The notes: a model not told the origin generated them from the letters alone. Positions 18,098 through 27,687 are shown, counted from the stretch's first letter. The stretch: 64,000 nt of DNA from Streptomyces sp. CG 926 (GCF_003148825.1 NZ_QGGZ01000010.1:124001-188000), one strand, 5' to 3'. Program-made: numbers and translations.

Positions 18098-19592
18098 AGT
18101 ACGCCCCCTGCGCGGGCACGGGGTAGGAGCTCATGATCAGGGTGAAGGGGACGGCCGTCCACGGCGAGGGGTTGCCGACGGCGTCCACCGCGATGGCCTC
18201 GACGAAGTGGTCGCCCTGGTTCCAGGCCCAGCCGGGCTCCCACGTCCAGGTCCCGTCGGCCCGCACCTCGCACGTCCCCAGGGCCGCTCCGCCCTCCTGG
18301 AAGTCCACGCGGACGGCACCCGGGGCGTAGCCGGCGAAGCCGACGGCGGGGCCCGGCACCTGCTGGTGGGCGGCCGGCGCGGTCACGGTCAGCACGAGGC
18401 GCTGCTCGGGCCGCGGCAGCGGCGGGGGCGCCGGCTCGTACTCGGGCAGGGCCGCGGCCGCGTTCTCCACGGCGGTGAAGACCACTTCGGTGCGCTCGGT
18501 CTGGTAGTTGCTCGCGTCGGCGGCGAACAGCCTGATGACGTGCCTGCCCTTGGGCCAAGGGGTGCTGCGCTCCCAGACCCACGTGCCGTCCGCGGCGACG
18601 GGGGCGGAGCCCTTGTGCTTGCCGTCCTGCCAGAAGCTGACGCGTACGGCGCCCACGGCGGTGCCCGTGAAACGGACGGTGTTGGCGGGGACCCGCTCCT
18701 CCGTCGTCGGCGTCAGCACCACCGGCCGGGGGAAGGACTCGTCGCGCTGCACCAGGGAGGTCTGCGTCAGGTACGCGTCGATCGCTGACGTGTCGCGCTG
18801 CGGTTCCTCGTAGCCGTTGCGGACCATGCCGAACCGGGGGGTGATGCCCTCGACGAGGAGGTTCAACAGTCCGATCAGGGTGGGGAGGTTGCGCAGGGTG
18901 ACCTTCCCGTGGTCGGTGATCAGGGGAGAGTCGTTGTAGACGAAGTTGAAGTTCTCGTGGCCCTGGAACAGCCTGAGGTAAGGCTCCACCTGGCTCGCGT
19001 ACTGCTCGTCCTGGGGCGAGCTGACCAGATAGATGTTGGCCGAGCGGTTCGCCCCGCTGTGCACCAGGTCCGGGAGGACCGAGTCGAGGACGCGTACGTT
19101 CTGCTCCGTGGCCTCGCCCATCATCACCCGGACGGCCTCGGGGTTGCCCTCCTTGACGCGGGTGCCGATCTGGAACTGGGGCACGCTGGCCACGATGTTC
19201 CTGAAGCCGTACTTCAGGCCGTAGAACAGGGCCGCGCTGCCGCCCTTGGAGCTGCCGAACATGGTCACCTGGTCCGGCGAGAGGGACAGGGCGCTCATGA
19301 CGCGCGAGATGAGCCCGGCGACGGACTGCTCCAGGGAGAAGTCCATCCCCTTGCAGAGGTAGTAGGTGTTCGCGCCGTCGAACAGGTCGCGGACCCACAG
19401 GATGTTGGAACGCAGCAGGTCGAGCTTCCCGTTGGCCCAGCCGTACTCGTTGGTCGCGTAGCGGTTCGCGAAGACGACGACCAGATGGCGATTGCCGTTC
19501 CGCGCGTGGGAGAACCGGTACTCGATGGGCACCGCCCCCGAGGAGTCCACGCCGGTGAAGACGCGGCGCGTGCTCTGGGCTGTCTTAGACAT
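18081..19592 (-). CDS. Asp2-like alpha/beta hydrolase with two Ig-like domains
   Basis: 503 residues. The N-terminal 290 residues form an alpha/beta hydrolase with the nucleophile elbow G-S-S-K-G (Ser115) followed by G-S-A-A-L-F-Y-G, resembling Asp2/acyltransferase-like hydrolases linked to modification of cell-surface glycans. Two bacterial Ig-like repeats follow (about 300-380 and 410-490), each with A-V-R-V-x-F and D-G-T-W-x-W-E. No signal peptide is seen. Its start overlaps the end of the upstream glycosyltransferase by 8 bp, so the two are translationally coupled. A role in modifying the polymer made by that enzyme is inferred. Confidence 0.75.
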   Translation of the reverse strand: MSKTAQSTRRVFTGVDSSGAVPIEYRFSHARNGNRHLVVVFANRYATNEYGWANGKLDLLRSNILWVRDLFDGANTYYLCKGMDFSLEQSVAGLISRVMSALSLSPDQVTMFGSSKGGSAALFYGLKYGFRNIVASVPQFQIGTRVKEGNPEAVRVMMGEATEQNVRVLDSVLPDLVHSGANRSANIYLVSSPQDEQYASQVEPYLRLFQGHENFNFVYNDSPLITDHGKVTLRNLPTLIGLLNLLVEGITPRFGMVRNGYEEPQRDTSAIDAYLTQTSLVQRDESFPRPVVLTPTTEERVPANTVRFTGTAVGAVRVSFWQDGKHKGSAPVAADGTWVWERSTPWPKGRHVIRLFAADASNYQTERTEVVFTAVENAAAALPEYEPAPPPLPRPEQRLVLTVTAPAAHQQVPGPAVGFAGYAPGAVRVDFQEGGAALGTCEVRADGTWTWEPGWAWNQGDHFVEAIAVDAVGNPSPWTAVPFTLIMSSYPVPAQGAYFNARY

Positions 19593-22500
19593 GCTCGGAA
19601 TCCATTCTTCTCGCCGGCTGGCGCGGCACCTGACCGAGGGTGCCTCCGTTCCAGGGACCTGCCTGACCTGCCTGACCCGCCTGAGTCGTCGGAGCCGCGT
19701 GACCCGCGTCGGCCCGGCGACCCGCCTGGCCGGCCGGACCCGCCGCGCGGCCGCCGGCCGCGCCGACGGCCGGGGCCTGGGCCCGCGCGGGGTCGAGGTC
19801 CCCGCCGGCGATCAGGATGCGGTCGGCCAGCCTGGCCGAGGCGTAACCGTCGTCGAGGTCGCAGAACTCCTGCTGGAACCAGCGGTAGCGGGCGGCGTAG
19901 CCCTGTTGGATGCGGTCGATGTTGCGGATCGCCCCGATCAGCTCCGGGGAGGTGTACACGAGCGGGCCGGGGGCGGACTGCTCGAAGTCGAAGTAGAAGC
20001 CGCGCAGGGTGTCCCGGTAGTGGTCCAGGTCGTAGGTGAAGAAGAGGATCGGCCGCCCGGTGTTGACGAAGTCGAACATCAGGGAGGAGTAGTCCGTGAT
20101 CATCACATCGGCGATGAGCGAGAGGTCCGCCATGTCCGGGTAGTCGGACACGTCGAAGACGAAGCCGTCGCCGGCGCCCGGTACGGGGTCCACCACATTG
20201 GGGTGGCGCCGTACGAGCAGGACGTGGTCGTGGCCCAACTGCGCCTTGGCCTCGTCGAGGTCGATGCGGAAGTCGAGCTTGTACTTCCCGGGTGCGTAGA
20301 ACTGGTCGTCGCGCCAGGTCGGCGCGTACATGATGGCCTTCTTGCCCGGCGGCAGGCCGATGCGGCGGCGCACTTCCGCCGCCCGCCGACCGGAGTCGGC
20401 GCGGCGCAGGATGTCGTTGCGCGGGTAGCCGCTCTCGACCATCTCGCCGGGGAACTGGAAGGCCCGCTTGAGGATCGGGGTGCTGAAACTGTTCGGGGAC
20501 ACCAGCATGTCCCAGTTCTGCACCTCCTTCTCCACGCGCTCCAGGTACCGCTTGTCGGCGAAGTGCACGGCCTCGATGTCGTGTCCGATGCGCTTGAGCG
20601 GGGTGCCGTGCCAGGTCTGCACGACGATCTGCCCGTCGCGCTTCTCGAACCAGTCCGGCATGTGGTTGTTGGCCACGATGTACTTGCACCGGGCCATGGC
20701 CTCGTACCAGTCCGGGGACCACATGCGGACGGGGCGTGCGGTGGGGGGTACCTCCACCTGGTCGTCGCGGACCACCCAGAGGTGTTCGAGGTCCAGGCCC
20801 CGGCGGACCAACTCCTCGTGCAGCGCGCGCGGGCTGTCGGAGTACTGGGTCCCCTTGAACGCGTCGAACAGCACGGCCTGGGTGACGGGCTGCCGGCGGG
20901 CCGCCGGATACGCCTTGGTGCGCATCAGCTTCTGCCGGTAGGGGCCGCGGGCCTCGTCCGGCATGGCCGAGTGGACCAGCAGGGAGAGCCGGTCGTAGGC
21001 CTCCGACTGGAGCTCGTAGCGGCGCTCGTTGCTGGCCATGTCCTGCGGCAGGGTCGGGATCAGATCCTGCGTCATCTTGATCATCAGGTCGCTCGTGCGC
21101 TGCTCCGGGGCGACCGCGGAATGGTCCTGACGGCGCAGGAAGAAGTCCCAGCGGCCGGAGGCGAGCGGGATGTCGCCGGCCAGGGTGCGCATCGCTGCAG
21201 GGGTGACGACGAAGCGGAACTCGTCGCCGTTCCAGGTGATCGGGGCGACGCGCTCCGCGCCGTGGGCGCGGGAACGGACGACGACGTGCGCCATGGCGTA
21301 CTCGGACGCGTCGAGCATGTCCTGAGCGGCGTAGCCGACGACGACCTCCAGCGAGCCGTCGGCGCGCCAGGTCGCGGACTTGGCCAGCGGCAGGGTGTCC
21401 CGTTCGAACAGGACCACGTAGCCGGAGCCGTTGCGGTGCACGAAGACCTCGCGGTCGCCGCCGTCGGTCTGCAGCCCGGCCGGCATCCGGTAGTGGCCGT
21501 CGGTGGCGTCCTCCGCCATGACGGGGTAGATGGCGGCCTTGCGTCCCTCGACGTGGAAGGTGGTCTTCCAGCCGTTGGCTCCGGTGTTCCAGGTCTCGGG
21601 GACCCCGTCCGAGGAGTTCGTGCGGTGTCCGGGGACGAGGGCCTTGACCGGTATGCGGGTGACGAAGAGGTACCACCCCTCGCCGCCGGGGGTGAAGTGG
21701 ACCCACGAGTCGTGGCGGCCGGCGCCGCTCATGCTGGTCACCCGGAACTTGCCCCACTCCGGGAGCTTGGCACCGAGGTAGACACCGCCGAGCTCGATGT
21801 GGTCGCCGACCATCCGGTGCCGGGTGATACGGCAACGGACGGTCTCGACGCGGAGCTTGAGCTTGCCCTGAAGGAACAGGGGCACCACGCGGATGTTCTT
21901 GTCGACGTACCGGTAGGGCGGGTTGGCCGCGCTGCCGGCGCCGCCCCGGGCAATGCCCTTGTAGCGGAACAGGCCGCGGCTGAGCACGCCGGCCGCGACG
22001 TCCCACGTGCCCTCGACCCACACGCCCTTGCGCTTGAGCCGGGACGTGTCGAAGCTGACCTGGAAGCCGGACCAGTCGTAGCAGTAGCGGTTCTGGTTCG
22101 AGTACTCGGTGGCCTGCGGGTAGTACGTGGTCTTCGCCTTGGCGACGACGACGCGGCCCTGCTTCTTGTTGCGCAGCGCGATCGCCTTCATCGACATGTG
22201 CCGCTTGTGCACGTTGATGAAGCGGACGTACGCGGACCCCTCCAGGGTCAGCTGGTCCTTGTCGTCCCAGCCCGCCCGGATCAGCGAGCCGTGGAGCGAG
22301 AGTTCCTTGTCGAGCCGGTAGGCGCTCTTGTCGAGGCCGATCGAACGGTCCCCGAGGTAGGGGTAGTTGAGGTAGCGGTGGAAGCGGCGCTGCACGGGCA
22401 GGGGCCCGCCCTTGCGCTCGAACTCGACGACGTCGAGCAGTTCCTTCAGGCGGCCCTCGCGCACCAGGAGCCACTTGACCCGGGCGTCGGCGGGAAGTTC

Positions 22501-23415
22501 CTGGATGATGTCCGCGTCGGCCTCGTCCAGGAACTCGTTCGCCCACTGCATGAAGGCGTCCTGGTACTCCTCGTCGGCGTCCGGCAGCACCTTCAGATGC
22601 AGCATCAGGTCCGACTTGAGGCAGGCCAGGTCGTACTTGCGCTTGTGGTCCGAGTAGGACCGCGCGCGGTGGCCGGCGAGGAAGCGGCTGACCGATCGGA
22701 CCGCGGAGACGCGGTCCTGGAGGTTGCTGAACTCGGTGTGCCGCTGGGTGATGGAGGGGGCCGCACCGCCCTCGCGCCGACGCCAGAAGTAGACGATGTC
22801 CGTGAGGATGTCGACCTTGGCGGCCCGGAAGTGGGCGAACATGTTGACCCAGGAGTCCTCGTACATGACGCCCTCGGGGAACGCGATGTAGTGGTAGTCC
22901 CAGAAGGACCGCCGGAACACCTTGTTCCATACGGTGCGGTCGTAGATGAGGTCCGGCAGCTTGGTGATGTGCGTGCCGCGCCTGCTCTTCTGCATGGGCG
23001 CCTTGTGCAGGGGGGACTGCCACCGCTTGGTGGAGTTCATCATCTGCACGTTGCCCGACACGAAATCGGAACCGGACCCTTCGAGGGTCTGCACGAGCAG
23101 CTCGTAGGCGTACTCGGGTATGACGTCGTCGCCGTCGACGAACGCGAGGAATTCGGCCTGGGGATGAGCGGCTCGAATGCCGACATTACGGGCGTGCCCC
23201 GGCCCCATCGAATCCTGGCGCAGGAGCCTGAACCTGGGGTCGCGGCGGGCGAAGTCGGAGGCTATCGCCGTCGAAGAGTCGGTCGAGCCGTCATCGACCA
23301 TGATCACTTCGAGCGCGGAGAACGTCTGCCTGGCTATCGATTCCAGACATTCCTGGAGGTATATCTCAACATCCTGGAAGGGCACGACAACACTCAGGCG
23401 GGGCATACCTGCCAC
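19585..23415 (-). CDS. Bifunctional GT2 glycosyltransferase / TagF-like CDP-glycerol glycerophosphotransferase
   Basis: 1276 residues. Domain 1 (about 1-230) is a GT-A family 2 glycosyltransferase with V-V-V-P-F-Q-D, D-D-G-S-T-D (41-46) and the metal-binding D-G-D-D (94-97). A long middle region (about 350-830) is unfamiliar and may be beta-rich. Domain 3 (about 860-1200) is TagF-like, with T-W-H-G-T-P-L-K-R, Y-A-P-T-W-R and D-Y-S-S-L-M-F-D. A low-complexity Ala/Gly/Gln tail ends it. It should build a glycerol-phosphate or sugar teichoic-acid-like polymer at the inner membrane face. GTG 23415 is 8 nt after GAGGAG and is preferred over ATG 23406. Confidence 0.88.
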   Translation of the reverse strand: MAGMPRLSVVVPFQDVEIYLQECLESIARQTFSALEVIMVDDGSTDSSTAIASDFARRDPRFRLLRQDSMGPGHARNVGIRAAHPQAEFLAFVDGDDVIPEYAYELLVQTLEGSGSDFVSGNVQMMNSTKRWQSPLHKAPMQKSRRGTHITKLPDLIYDRTVWNKVFRRSFWDYHYIAFPEGVMYEDSWVNMFAHFRAAKVDILTDIVYFWRRREGGAAPSITQRHTEFSNLQDRVSAVRSVSRFLAGHRARSYSDHKRKYDLACLKSDLMLHLKVLPDADEEYQDAFMQWANEFLDEADADIIQELPADARVKWLLVREGRLKELLDVVEFERKGGPLPVQRRFHRYLNYPYLGDRSIGLDKSAYRLDKELSLHGSLIRAGWDDKDQLTLEGSAYVRFINVHKRHMSMKAIALRNKKQGRVVVAKAKTTYYPQATEYSNQNRYCYDWSGFQVSFDTSRLKRKGVWVEGTWDVAAGVLSRGLFRYKGIARGGAGSAANPPYRYVDKNIRVVPLFLQGKLKLRVETVRCRITRHRMVGDHIELGGVYLGAKLPEWGKFRVTSMSGAGRHDSWVHFTPGGEGWYLFVTRIPVKALVPGHRTNSSDGVPETWNTGANGWKTTFHVEGRKAAIYPVMAEDATDGHYRMPAGLQTDGGDREVFVHRNGSGYVVLFERDTLPLAKSATWRADGSLEVVVGYAAQDMLDASEYAMAHVVVRSRAHGAERVAPITWNGDEFRFVVTPAAMRTLAGDIPLASGRWDFFLRRQDHSAVAPEQRTSDLMIKMTQDLIPTLPQDMASNERRYELQSEAYDRLSLLVHSAMPDEARGPYRQKLMRTKAYPAARRQPVTQAVLFDAFKGTQYSDSPRALHEELVRRGLDLEHLWVVRDDQVEVPPTARPVRMWSPDWYEAMARCKYIVANNHMPDWFEKRDGQIVVQTWHGTPLKRIGHDIEAVHFADKRYLERVEKEVQNWDMLVSPNSFSTPILKRAFQFPGEMVESGYPRNDILRRADSGRRAAEVRRRIGLPPGKKAIMYAPTWRDDQFYAPGKYKLDFRIDLDEAKAQLGHDHVLLVRRHPNVVDPVPGAGDGFVFDVSDYPDMADLSLIADVMITDYSSLMFDFVNTGRPILFFTYDLDHYRDTLRGFYFDFEQSAPGPLVYTSPELIGAIRNIDRIQQGYAARYRWFQQEFCDLDDGYASARLADRILIAGGDLDPARAQAPAVGAAGGRAAGPAGQAGRRADAGHAAPTTQAGQAGQAGPWNGGTLGQVPRQPARRMDSEHV

Positions 23416-23763
23416 TCAGAAAGCTCCTCGATAGACACACTTCTCACGGCGCACCGGAAGTTGCCGGGACACGCCGCCAGACCCGCCCCGGAATCTGGTC
23501 ACCCACCGCTCCCCGGACACTCGACCCACCCCACCGCATTCGACCGCACACTTATACGACCTTGACAGCGTGTGCGCAGCGTAGGCCAATCACTTAATGG
23601 CGAGCAAGTGTTCATGGGCTCTTCACGGGCTCAGAGCTTCACGAATGCGAATGAGCGGCGACCTCCCACGTCCGTGGGGGAGGTCAACTCCGCCTGTAGC
23701 CAGGGTGCGGCATGCGGATGCGTTGCTTCAATCGCCACAGCACGGCCGTTCGGGTGAGGTGGA
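23416..23763. other. Promoter region of the glycopolymer operon, with a hairpin
   Basis: This 348-bp gap has no credible gene. It is less GC-rich than its surroundings (for instance around 23575-23600). An imperfect inverted repeat at about 23660-23685 (arms GACCTCCCAC and GTGGGGGAGGTC) could terminate transcripts from the 418-residue gene to its right. The promoter of the glycosyltransferase operon should lie in 23420-23600. Confidence 0.4.
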
Positions 23764-25020
23764 TCACCCCACCCGACACCACGGACCGAAGGCCAGGCCC
23801 GGGTCCGTCCGATCCTGCCGGGCGATCAGCAGTCCGCCGTCCATGTCGATCATCGCGATCGTGACCGAGCCGCGGGCGTCGAGCGAGATGGCCGGCAGCC
23901 CCGCGCACCGGTCCCCAACGGGGGCCCACCAAGTGCCGTACTGCTCACCTTCCGTCGGGTAGGCGGCGATCTCCGGGTAGCCCTCGGCCCCCCGCTGCAG
24001 CAGGACGGTGCAGTCGTAGCCGCCGATGGCCGTACGGGCGACGTCCACCGGGCCGACGCCGCCCGCGCCGCCCAGCGGCATGAGCGCGGGCGCCACGCCG
24101 GCGGGGGCCTGCGGGCGGTAGGCGATGACGCCGCCGTCCGCCGGGTGCCGCCAGAAGTAGGTGCCGGTGCCGGGTCCCGTCTCGTAGGCGCTGTACGTCC
24201 CCTCGACGGCGTCCGCCTTCATCCGCCCGAGCCACCTGAAGTCGCTTCCCGGCATGTCCTGCCCCCAGTACGAGGCCCCGCCGCGGAAGGTGACCAGGAA
24301 CTCGGCCCGGCCCTGGGCGGTCACCAGGGGAACGACGGCTCCACGCACCCATTTGCCTTGGTAGTCGGCCCAATTGACCCATGCGCCGTCGGCGCGCCGG
24401 GTCCGGCCGCGCGCTCCGACGCCGAACCGGGTGGAGAGGACGTGGAGCGCGCCGGTGCCGTCGGGGAGCACGATCGGGTCGCCGGGCGGGGGCAGGGGCG
24501 CCCCCGACTCCGCCTCGGACGGGTCCTGATTCCCGGCCTGGCCTTGGCCTTGGCCTTGGCCTTGGCCTTGGCCCTGACCCCGCTCCGGCCCGTGCTCCTG
24601 CCGCCGCTTACGTTCCGGGAAGGGGTTGCCCACCGCGCGCCAGTCGCCCAGCGGGCGGCCGGTCTGGTACTGGGTGGCGATGATCAGCTCGCGGCCGCCC
24701 GGCGCCCCCTCCCGGTGGCGGGTGCCGGCGAACCAGACGAACCCGTTGGAGTCCTGGGCGAGCGTGAACCGGCCCGCCCACCCCTCTACGGGGAACAGCT
24801 CGGGGCCCTGCCAGATGTCGGAGCCGGGCGCGGACTCGGTCCAGCGCACCAGGCCGTCCGCGCAGCTCGCGTAGGCGGTGAGTCGGCCGTCCCGACCCAG
24901 CCGGAGCCAGCTCCGGGCCGCGCTCCCGCCGTCGGCCGCCGCGGCTATCGCGGATCCCGGCACCGCGGGCGCGGCGGAGGTGACACCTCGGTCCGCTTCC
25001 ATCCGTCCGCGTCGCGCCAT
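23764..25020 (-). CDS. Hypothetical protein, propeller-like, with Gly-Gln repeat
   Basis: 418 residues without recognised catalytic motifs or signal peptide. Repeated aromatic/glycine blocks (W-L-R-L-G-R-D-G-R-L-T-A, S-N-G-F-V-W-F-A-G-T, A-D-G-A-W-V-N-W) recall beta-propeller lectin-like or tectonin-like proteins, which is an inference from pattern only. Residues 148-161 are seven Gly-Gln units encoded by a hexanucleotide repeat; a charged linker surrounds them and splits the protein in two halves. It follows the divergent histidine kinase gene and reads towards the glycopolymer operon. Confidence 0.7.
   Translation of the reverse strand: MARRGRMEADRGVTSAAPAVPGSAIAAAADGGSAARSWLRLGRDGRLTAYASCADGLVRWTESAPGSDIWQGPELFPVEGWAGRFTLAQDSNGFVWFAGTRHREGAPGGRELIIATQYQTGRPLGDWRAVGNPFPERKRRQEHGPERGQGQGQGQGQGQGQAGNQDPSEAESGAPLPPPGDPIVLPDGTGALHVLSTRFGVGARGRTRRADGAWVNWADYQGKWVRGAVVPLVTAQGRAEFLVTFRGGASYWGQDMPGSDFRWLGRMKADAVEGTYSAYETGPGTGTYFWRHPADGGVIAYRPQAPAGVAPALMPLGGAGGVGPVDVARTAIGGYDCTVLLQRGAEGYPEIAAYPTEGEQYGTWWAPVGDRCAGLPAISLDARGSVTIAMIDMDGGLLIARQDRTDPGLAFGPWCRVG
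24535..24576. repeat. Hexanucleotide tandem repeat (GGCCTT-type) inside a gene
   Basis: Six to seven near-identical copies of a 6-bp unit (read as CCTTGG on the plus strand, CAAGGC on the coding strand) encode seven Gly-Gln units in the hypothetical protein. Because the unit is a multiple of three, copy changes would alter linker length without a frameshift. Confidence 0.85.
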
Positions 25021-25323
25021 GTCCTGCCCACACCTGCCCCAACTCGTACCTTTTGCCCGGCCTTACCCGGCGGGCCGTTGGACAATTTACGTCAGTGGGG
25101 CAGCCGGCGGGTGTCGGGGGCGGATGTCCACGACAGCCTCCGCTTGCGTGCAACCTAGCCTGATCCGCCCGCCTCCACCAGCAGGTACCGGCCGGACCTC
25201 GCCGCCGGCCGGACCGTCGTCCGCAAGGCCGAAAAGTCGGGTACGGGTACTACGTGGGGAGTACGCCTGAAACGCTACGCCGGGGTGACGCGGGTGACGG
25301 GGGACGCCGTCTAGCGTGGCCGT
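25021..25323. other. Divergent intergenic region, hypothetical protein / histidine kinase
   Basis: About 300 bp with no gene. It holds the promoters of two divergent genes. Short direct repeats of GGGTGAC at about 25283-25303 lie just before the kinase start. I see no clear dyad. Confidence 0.35.
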
Positions 25324-26541
25324 ATGGACGAGCTGCGCGAACGCCATGGTCCCCCGTGGCGGCGATGGGTGGAGCGGACCGGGCGGGGCCCGGCCTGGCG
25401 CTCGGCGCTGTTCGTCGCCGTCTTCACGCAGATCGGCGCGGGGTGGGCGGCGCACGCGCAGAGCGGGCGGGTGGCGCTGGACGGCTTCGCCCGGCTCCTG
25501 CTGCTGATCGGACCCGCCCTGCTCGTGGTGCGGCACCGGCACCCGGTGGCCGTGGCGTACGGGGTCAGCGTCGTCACCCTGGTCTATGTGGGCGCCGGCT
25601 ACCCGTACGGCCCGGTGTTCCTCGGTCTGGCCCTGGCCTGCTTCGCCGCCGTCGTCGCCGGACACCGCCGGGCCGCCTGGGGTGCCGTCGGCCTGTTCTG
25701 GGCCGGGCACCTGCTCATCGGGCACTGGCTCTACCGGTGGCTCCCGCCCTCGGGGGACGGCCCGACGCCCTGGGCCCAGGAGGTGGGCGCCACCGCATGG
25801 GTCCTCGCGGTGCTCGCCGTCGCGGAGCTGGTCCGCGTACGCCGGGAACAGTGGGCCCGGGAGCGGGCCGAGCGGGCGGCGGCCGAGAGACGCAGGGTGG
25901 ACGAGGAGCGGCTGCGGATCGCGCGGGAACTGCACGACGTCCTCGCGCACAGCATTTCGGTGATCAATGTGCAGGCGGGGGTCGGGCTGGCCCTGCTCGA
26001 CTCCGATCCCGAACAGGCCCGTACGGCGCTCGCCACCATCAAGGCGGCGAGCAAGGAGGCGCTGGGCGAGGTCCGACAGGTCCTGGACACCTTGCGCTCC
26101 CCCGGTGAGGCGCCGCGCTCCCCCGCGCCCGGCCTGGACCGCCTCCCCGAGCTCGTGGAGCAGGCCGCGACGGCCGGGCTGAGCGTGGACGTCGCGGCCG
26201 AGGGGGAGGCGAGGGCGCTGCCGCCCGGCGTGGACCTCGCCGCCTTCCGCATCCTCCAGGAGGCGCTGACCAATGTGGTGCGCCACTCCGGTTCGCGCAC
26301 CGCGCGGATCCGCCTCACCTGGCGGCCGCACGCCGTGGAGCTACAGGTGGACGACGAGGGCCCGGCCACGGGCGGCGCCCCGGGTGGCGCCCCGAGTGGT
26401 GGCGGCAACGGCCTGGTCGGGATGCGTGAGCGGGCCTCGGCTCTCGGAGGCACCGTGGAAACCGGCCCGCGACCGGACTGCGGCTTCCGGGTGATCGCCG
26501 TACTCCCGCTCCAGGCCGACGCGTTCGAGGAGGACCAGTGA
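25324..26541 (+). CDS. Sensor histidine kinase (HisKA_3 type)
   Basis: 405 residues. The N-terminal 170 residues hold about five membrane segments and no large extracellular loop. The dimerisation helix carries the phospho-acceptor H204 in R-I-A-R-E-L-H-D-V-L-A-H. The C-terminal ATPase has the N-box A-L-T-N-V-V-R-H-S-G and a G-rich G-N-G-L-V-G-M-R-E-R-A loop preceded by a Gly/Ala/Pro linker. This is the NarL-associated kinase type that signals cell-envelope or similar stimuli. It overlaps the response regulator by 4 bp (GTGA), so the pair is co-translated. Confidence 0.93.
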   Translation: MDELRERHGPPWRRWVERTGRGPAWRSALFVAVFTQIGAGWAAHAQSGRVALDGFARLLLLIGPALLVVRHRHPVAVAYGVSVVTLVYVGAGYPYGPVFLGLALACFAAVVAGHRRAAWGAVGLFWAGHLLIGHWLYRWLPPSGDGPTPWAQEVGATAWVLAVLAVAELVRVRREQWARERAERAAAERRRVDEERLRIARELHDVLAHSISVINVQAGVGLALLDSDPEQARTALATIKAASKEALGEVRQVLDTLRSPGEAPRSPAPGLDRLPELVEQAATAGLSVDVAAEGEARALPPGVDLAAFRILQEALTNVVRHSGSRTARIRLTWRPHAVELQVDDEGPATGGAPGGAPSGGGNGLVGMRERASALGGTVETGPRPDCGFRVIAVLPLQADAFEEDQ

Positions 26542-27203
26542 TCCGCGTACTGCTCGCCGACGACCAACTGCTCGTCAGGGCAGGGTTCCGGGCCCTGCTC
26601 GACGCCCAGCCCGACATCGAGGTGGCGGGCGAGGCGTCCGACGGCGACGAGGCCGTACGGCTGGTCCGGGAACTGCGCCCCGACGTCGTGCTCATGGACA
26701 TCCGGATGCCGGTGCTCGACGGACTCGCCGCGACCCGCCGGATCGGTGAGGACGAGTCCCTGGCCGCCGTGCGGGTGGTCATGCTCACCACCTTCGAGCT
26801 CGACGAGTACGTCTTCGAGGCGATCCGCTCGGGCGCCTCCGGTTTCCTGGTCAAGGACACCGAACCGCAGGAACTGCTGCGGGCGGTCCGCGCGGTGGTC
26901 GCGGGCGACGCCCTGCTGTCCCCGGGTGTCACCCGCCGACTGATCGCGGAGTTCGCGGCCCGTTCGAAACAGCCCGCGACGGCGGCCGGGCTGGGCCGAC
27001 TCACCGACCGGGAGCGGGAGGTGATGGCCTTGGTGGGCATGGGCCTGTCCAACGAGGAAATCGCCCGCCGCCTGGTCGTCAGCCCCCTCACGGCGAAGAC
27101 GCACGTCAGCCGCGCCATGGTGAAACTGGGCGCCCGCGACCGCGCCCAGTTGGTCGTCCTGGCCTACGAATCCGGCCTGGTCCGCCCCGGCTGGCTCGGC
27201 TGA
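26538..27203 (+). CDS. LuxR/NarL-type response regulator
   Basis: 221 residues. The receiver domain has D-D at 8-9, the phospho-accepting Asp54 in V-L-M-D-I-R-M-P, and Thr and Lys switch residues in M-L-T-T-F and F-L-V-K-D. The C-terminal LuxR HTH is standard (L-T-D-R-E-R-E-V-M-A-L-V-G through S-N-E-E-I-A-R-R-L-V-V-S-P-L-T-A-K-T-H-V-S-R). The GTG start at 26538 overlaps the kinase stop. It is the cognate partner of the preceding kinase; targets are unknown. Confidence 0.95.
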   Translation: MIRVLLADDQLLVRAGFRALLDAQPDIEVAGEASDGDEAVRLVRELRPDVVLMDIRMPVLDGLAATRRIGEDESLAAVRVVMLTTFELDEYVFEAIRSGASGFLVKDTEPQELLRAVRAVVAGDALLSPGVTRRLIAEFAARSKQPATAAGLGRLTDREREVMALVGMGLSNEEIARRLVVSPLTAKTHVSRAMVKLGARDRAQLVVLAYESGLVRPGWLG

Positions 27204-27273
27204 GGACCAGCGCCCCGCTCACAGCGGGCCGACCGTCCGCTCGGGACCTCGCCGCCCACCATCGGCAGGCGTG

Positions 27274-27687
27274 TCAGGGGCGACGTGGTCCGGTGAGGGC
27301 GGCTTCGAGGGCCTCGCCCGTCATGTCGATGACGACGGCATCGTCGCGCATCTCCGCCGGCAGGTGTGTGTAGGCCTCCACCCCACACACGACCCCTACC
27401 CTGCTCGGGTTGAGGACGACCGCGCCGAGCCGGGAGGTCAGTTCCGCGATGACGGCGAACACGTCGCCGGCGTTCGGGCGGGAGACCCCGAGGCCGTGGA
27501 CATCGGCGAAGACCTCGGCCTCTCCGCCGTCCGGGGCGCGGATCCAGAATGACATCGACCCGTCCTCCCCGACTGTGAGCCGGGGATCGCCGACATCGTG
27601 CGGTTCGAGCACGGCCCGTACCACCGCCGTGTCCGGCGGCACCGGCGCCTCGCCTCCGTCGACGAACTTGAAGATCATCAGGCTCAT
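27274..27687 (-). CDS. Hypothetical protein coupled to LysR gene
   Basis: About 137 residues from ATG 27687 (GTG 27693 has better Shine-Dalgarno spacing and adds two residues). Neither end has a signal or membrane segment. Visible blocks include M-I-F-K-F-V-D-G-G and F-A-V-I-A-E-L-T-S-R-L-G-A-V-V-L-N-P; I do not recognise the family. It overlaps the stop of the LysR gene by 4 bp and so is probably made with it. The role is unknown. Confidence 0.6.
   Translation of the reverse strand: MSLMIFKFVDGGEAPVPPDTAVVRAVLEPHDVGDPRLTVGEDGSMSFWIRAPDGGEAEVFADVHGLGVSRPNAGDVFAVIAELTSRLGAVVLNPSRVGVVCGVEAYTHLPAEMRDDAVVIDMTGEALEAALTGPRRP

Noticed and set aside
19492..23565. Very long open frames (1357 and 1242 codons) overlapping the glycosyltransferase
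   Set aside because: They are in shadow frames. The real frame carries GT2 and TagF motifs, while these give Arg/Pro- or His-rich sequence.
24535..24576. Possible CRISPR-like or satellite repeat
   Set aside because: The unit is 6 bp without spacers and codes in frame for Gly-Gln.
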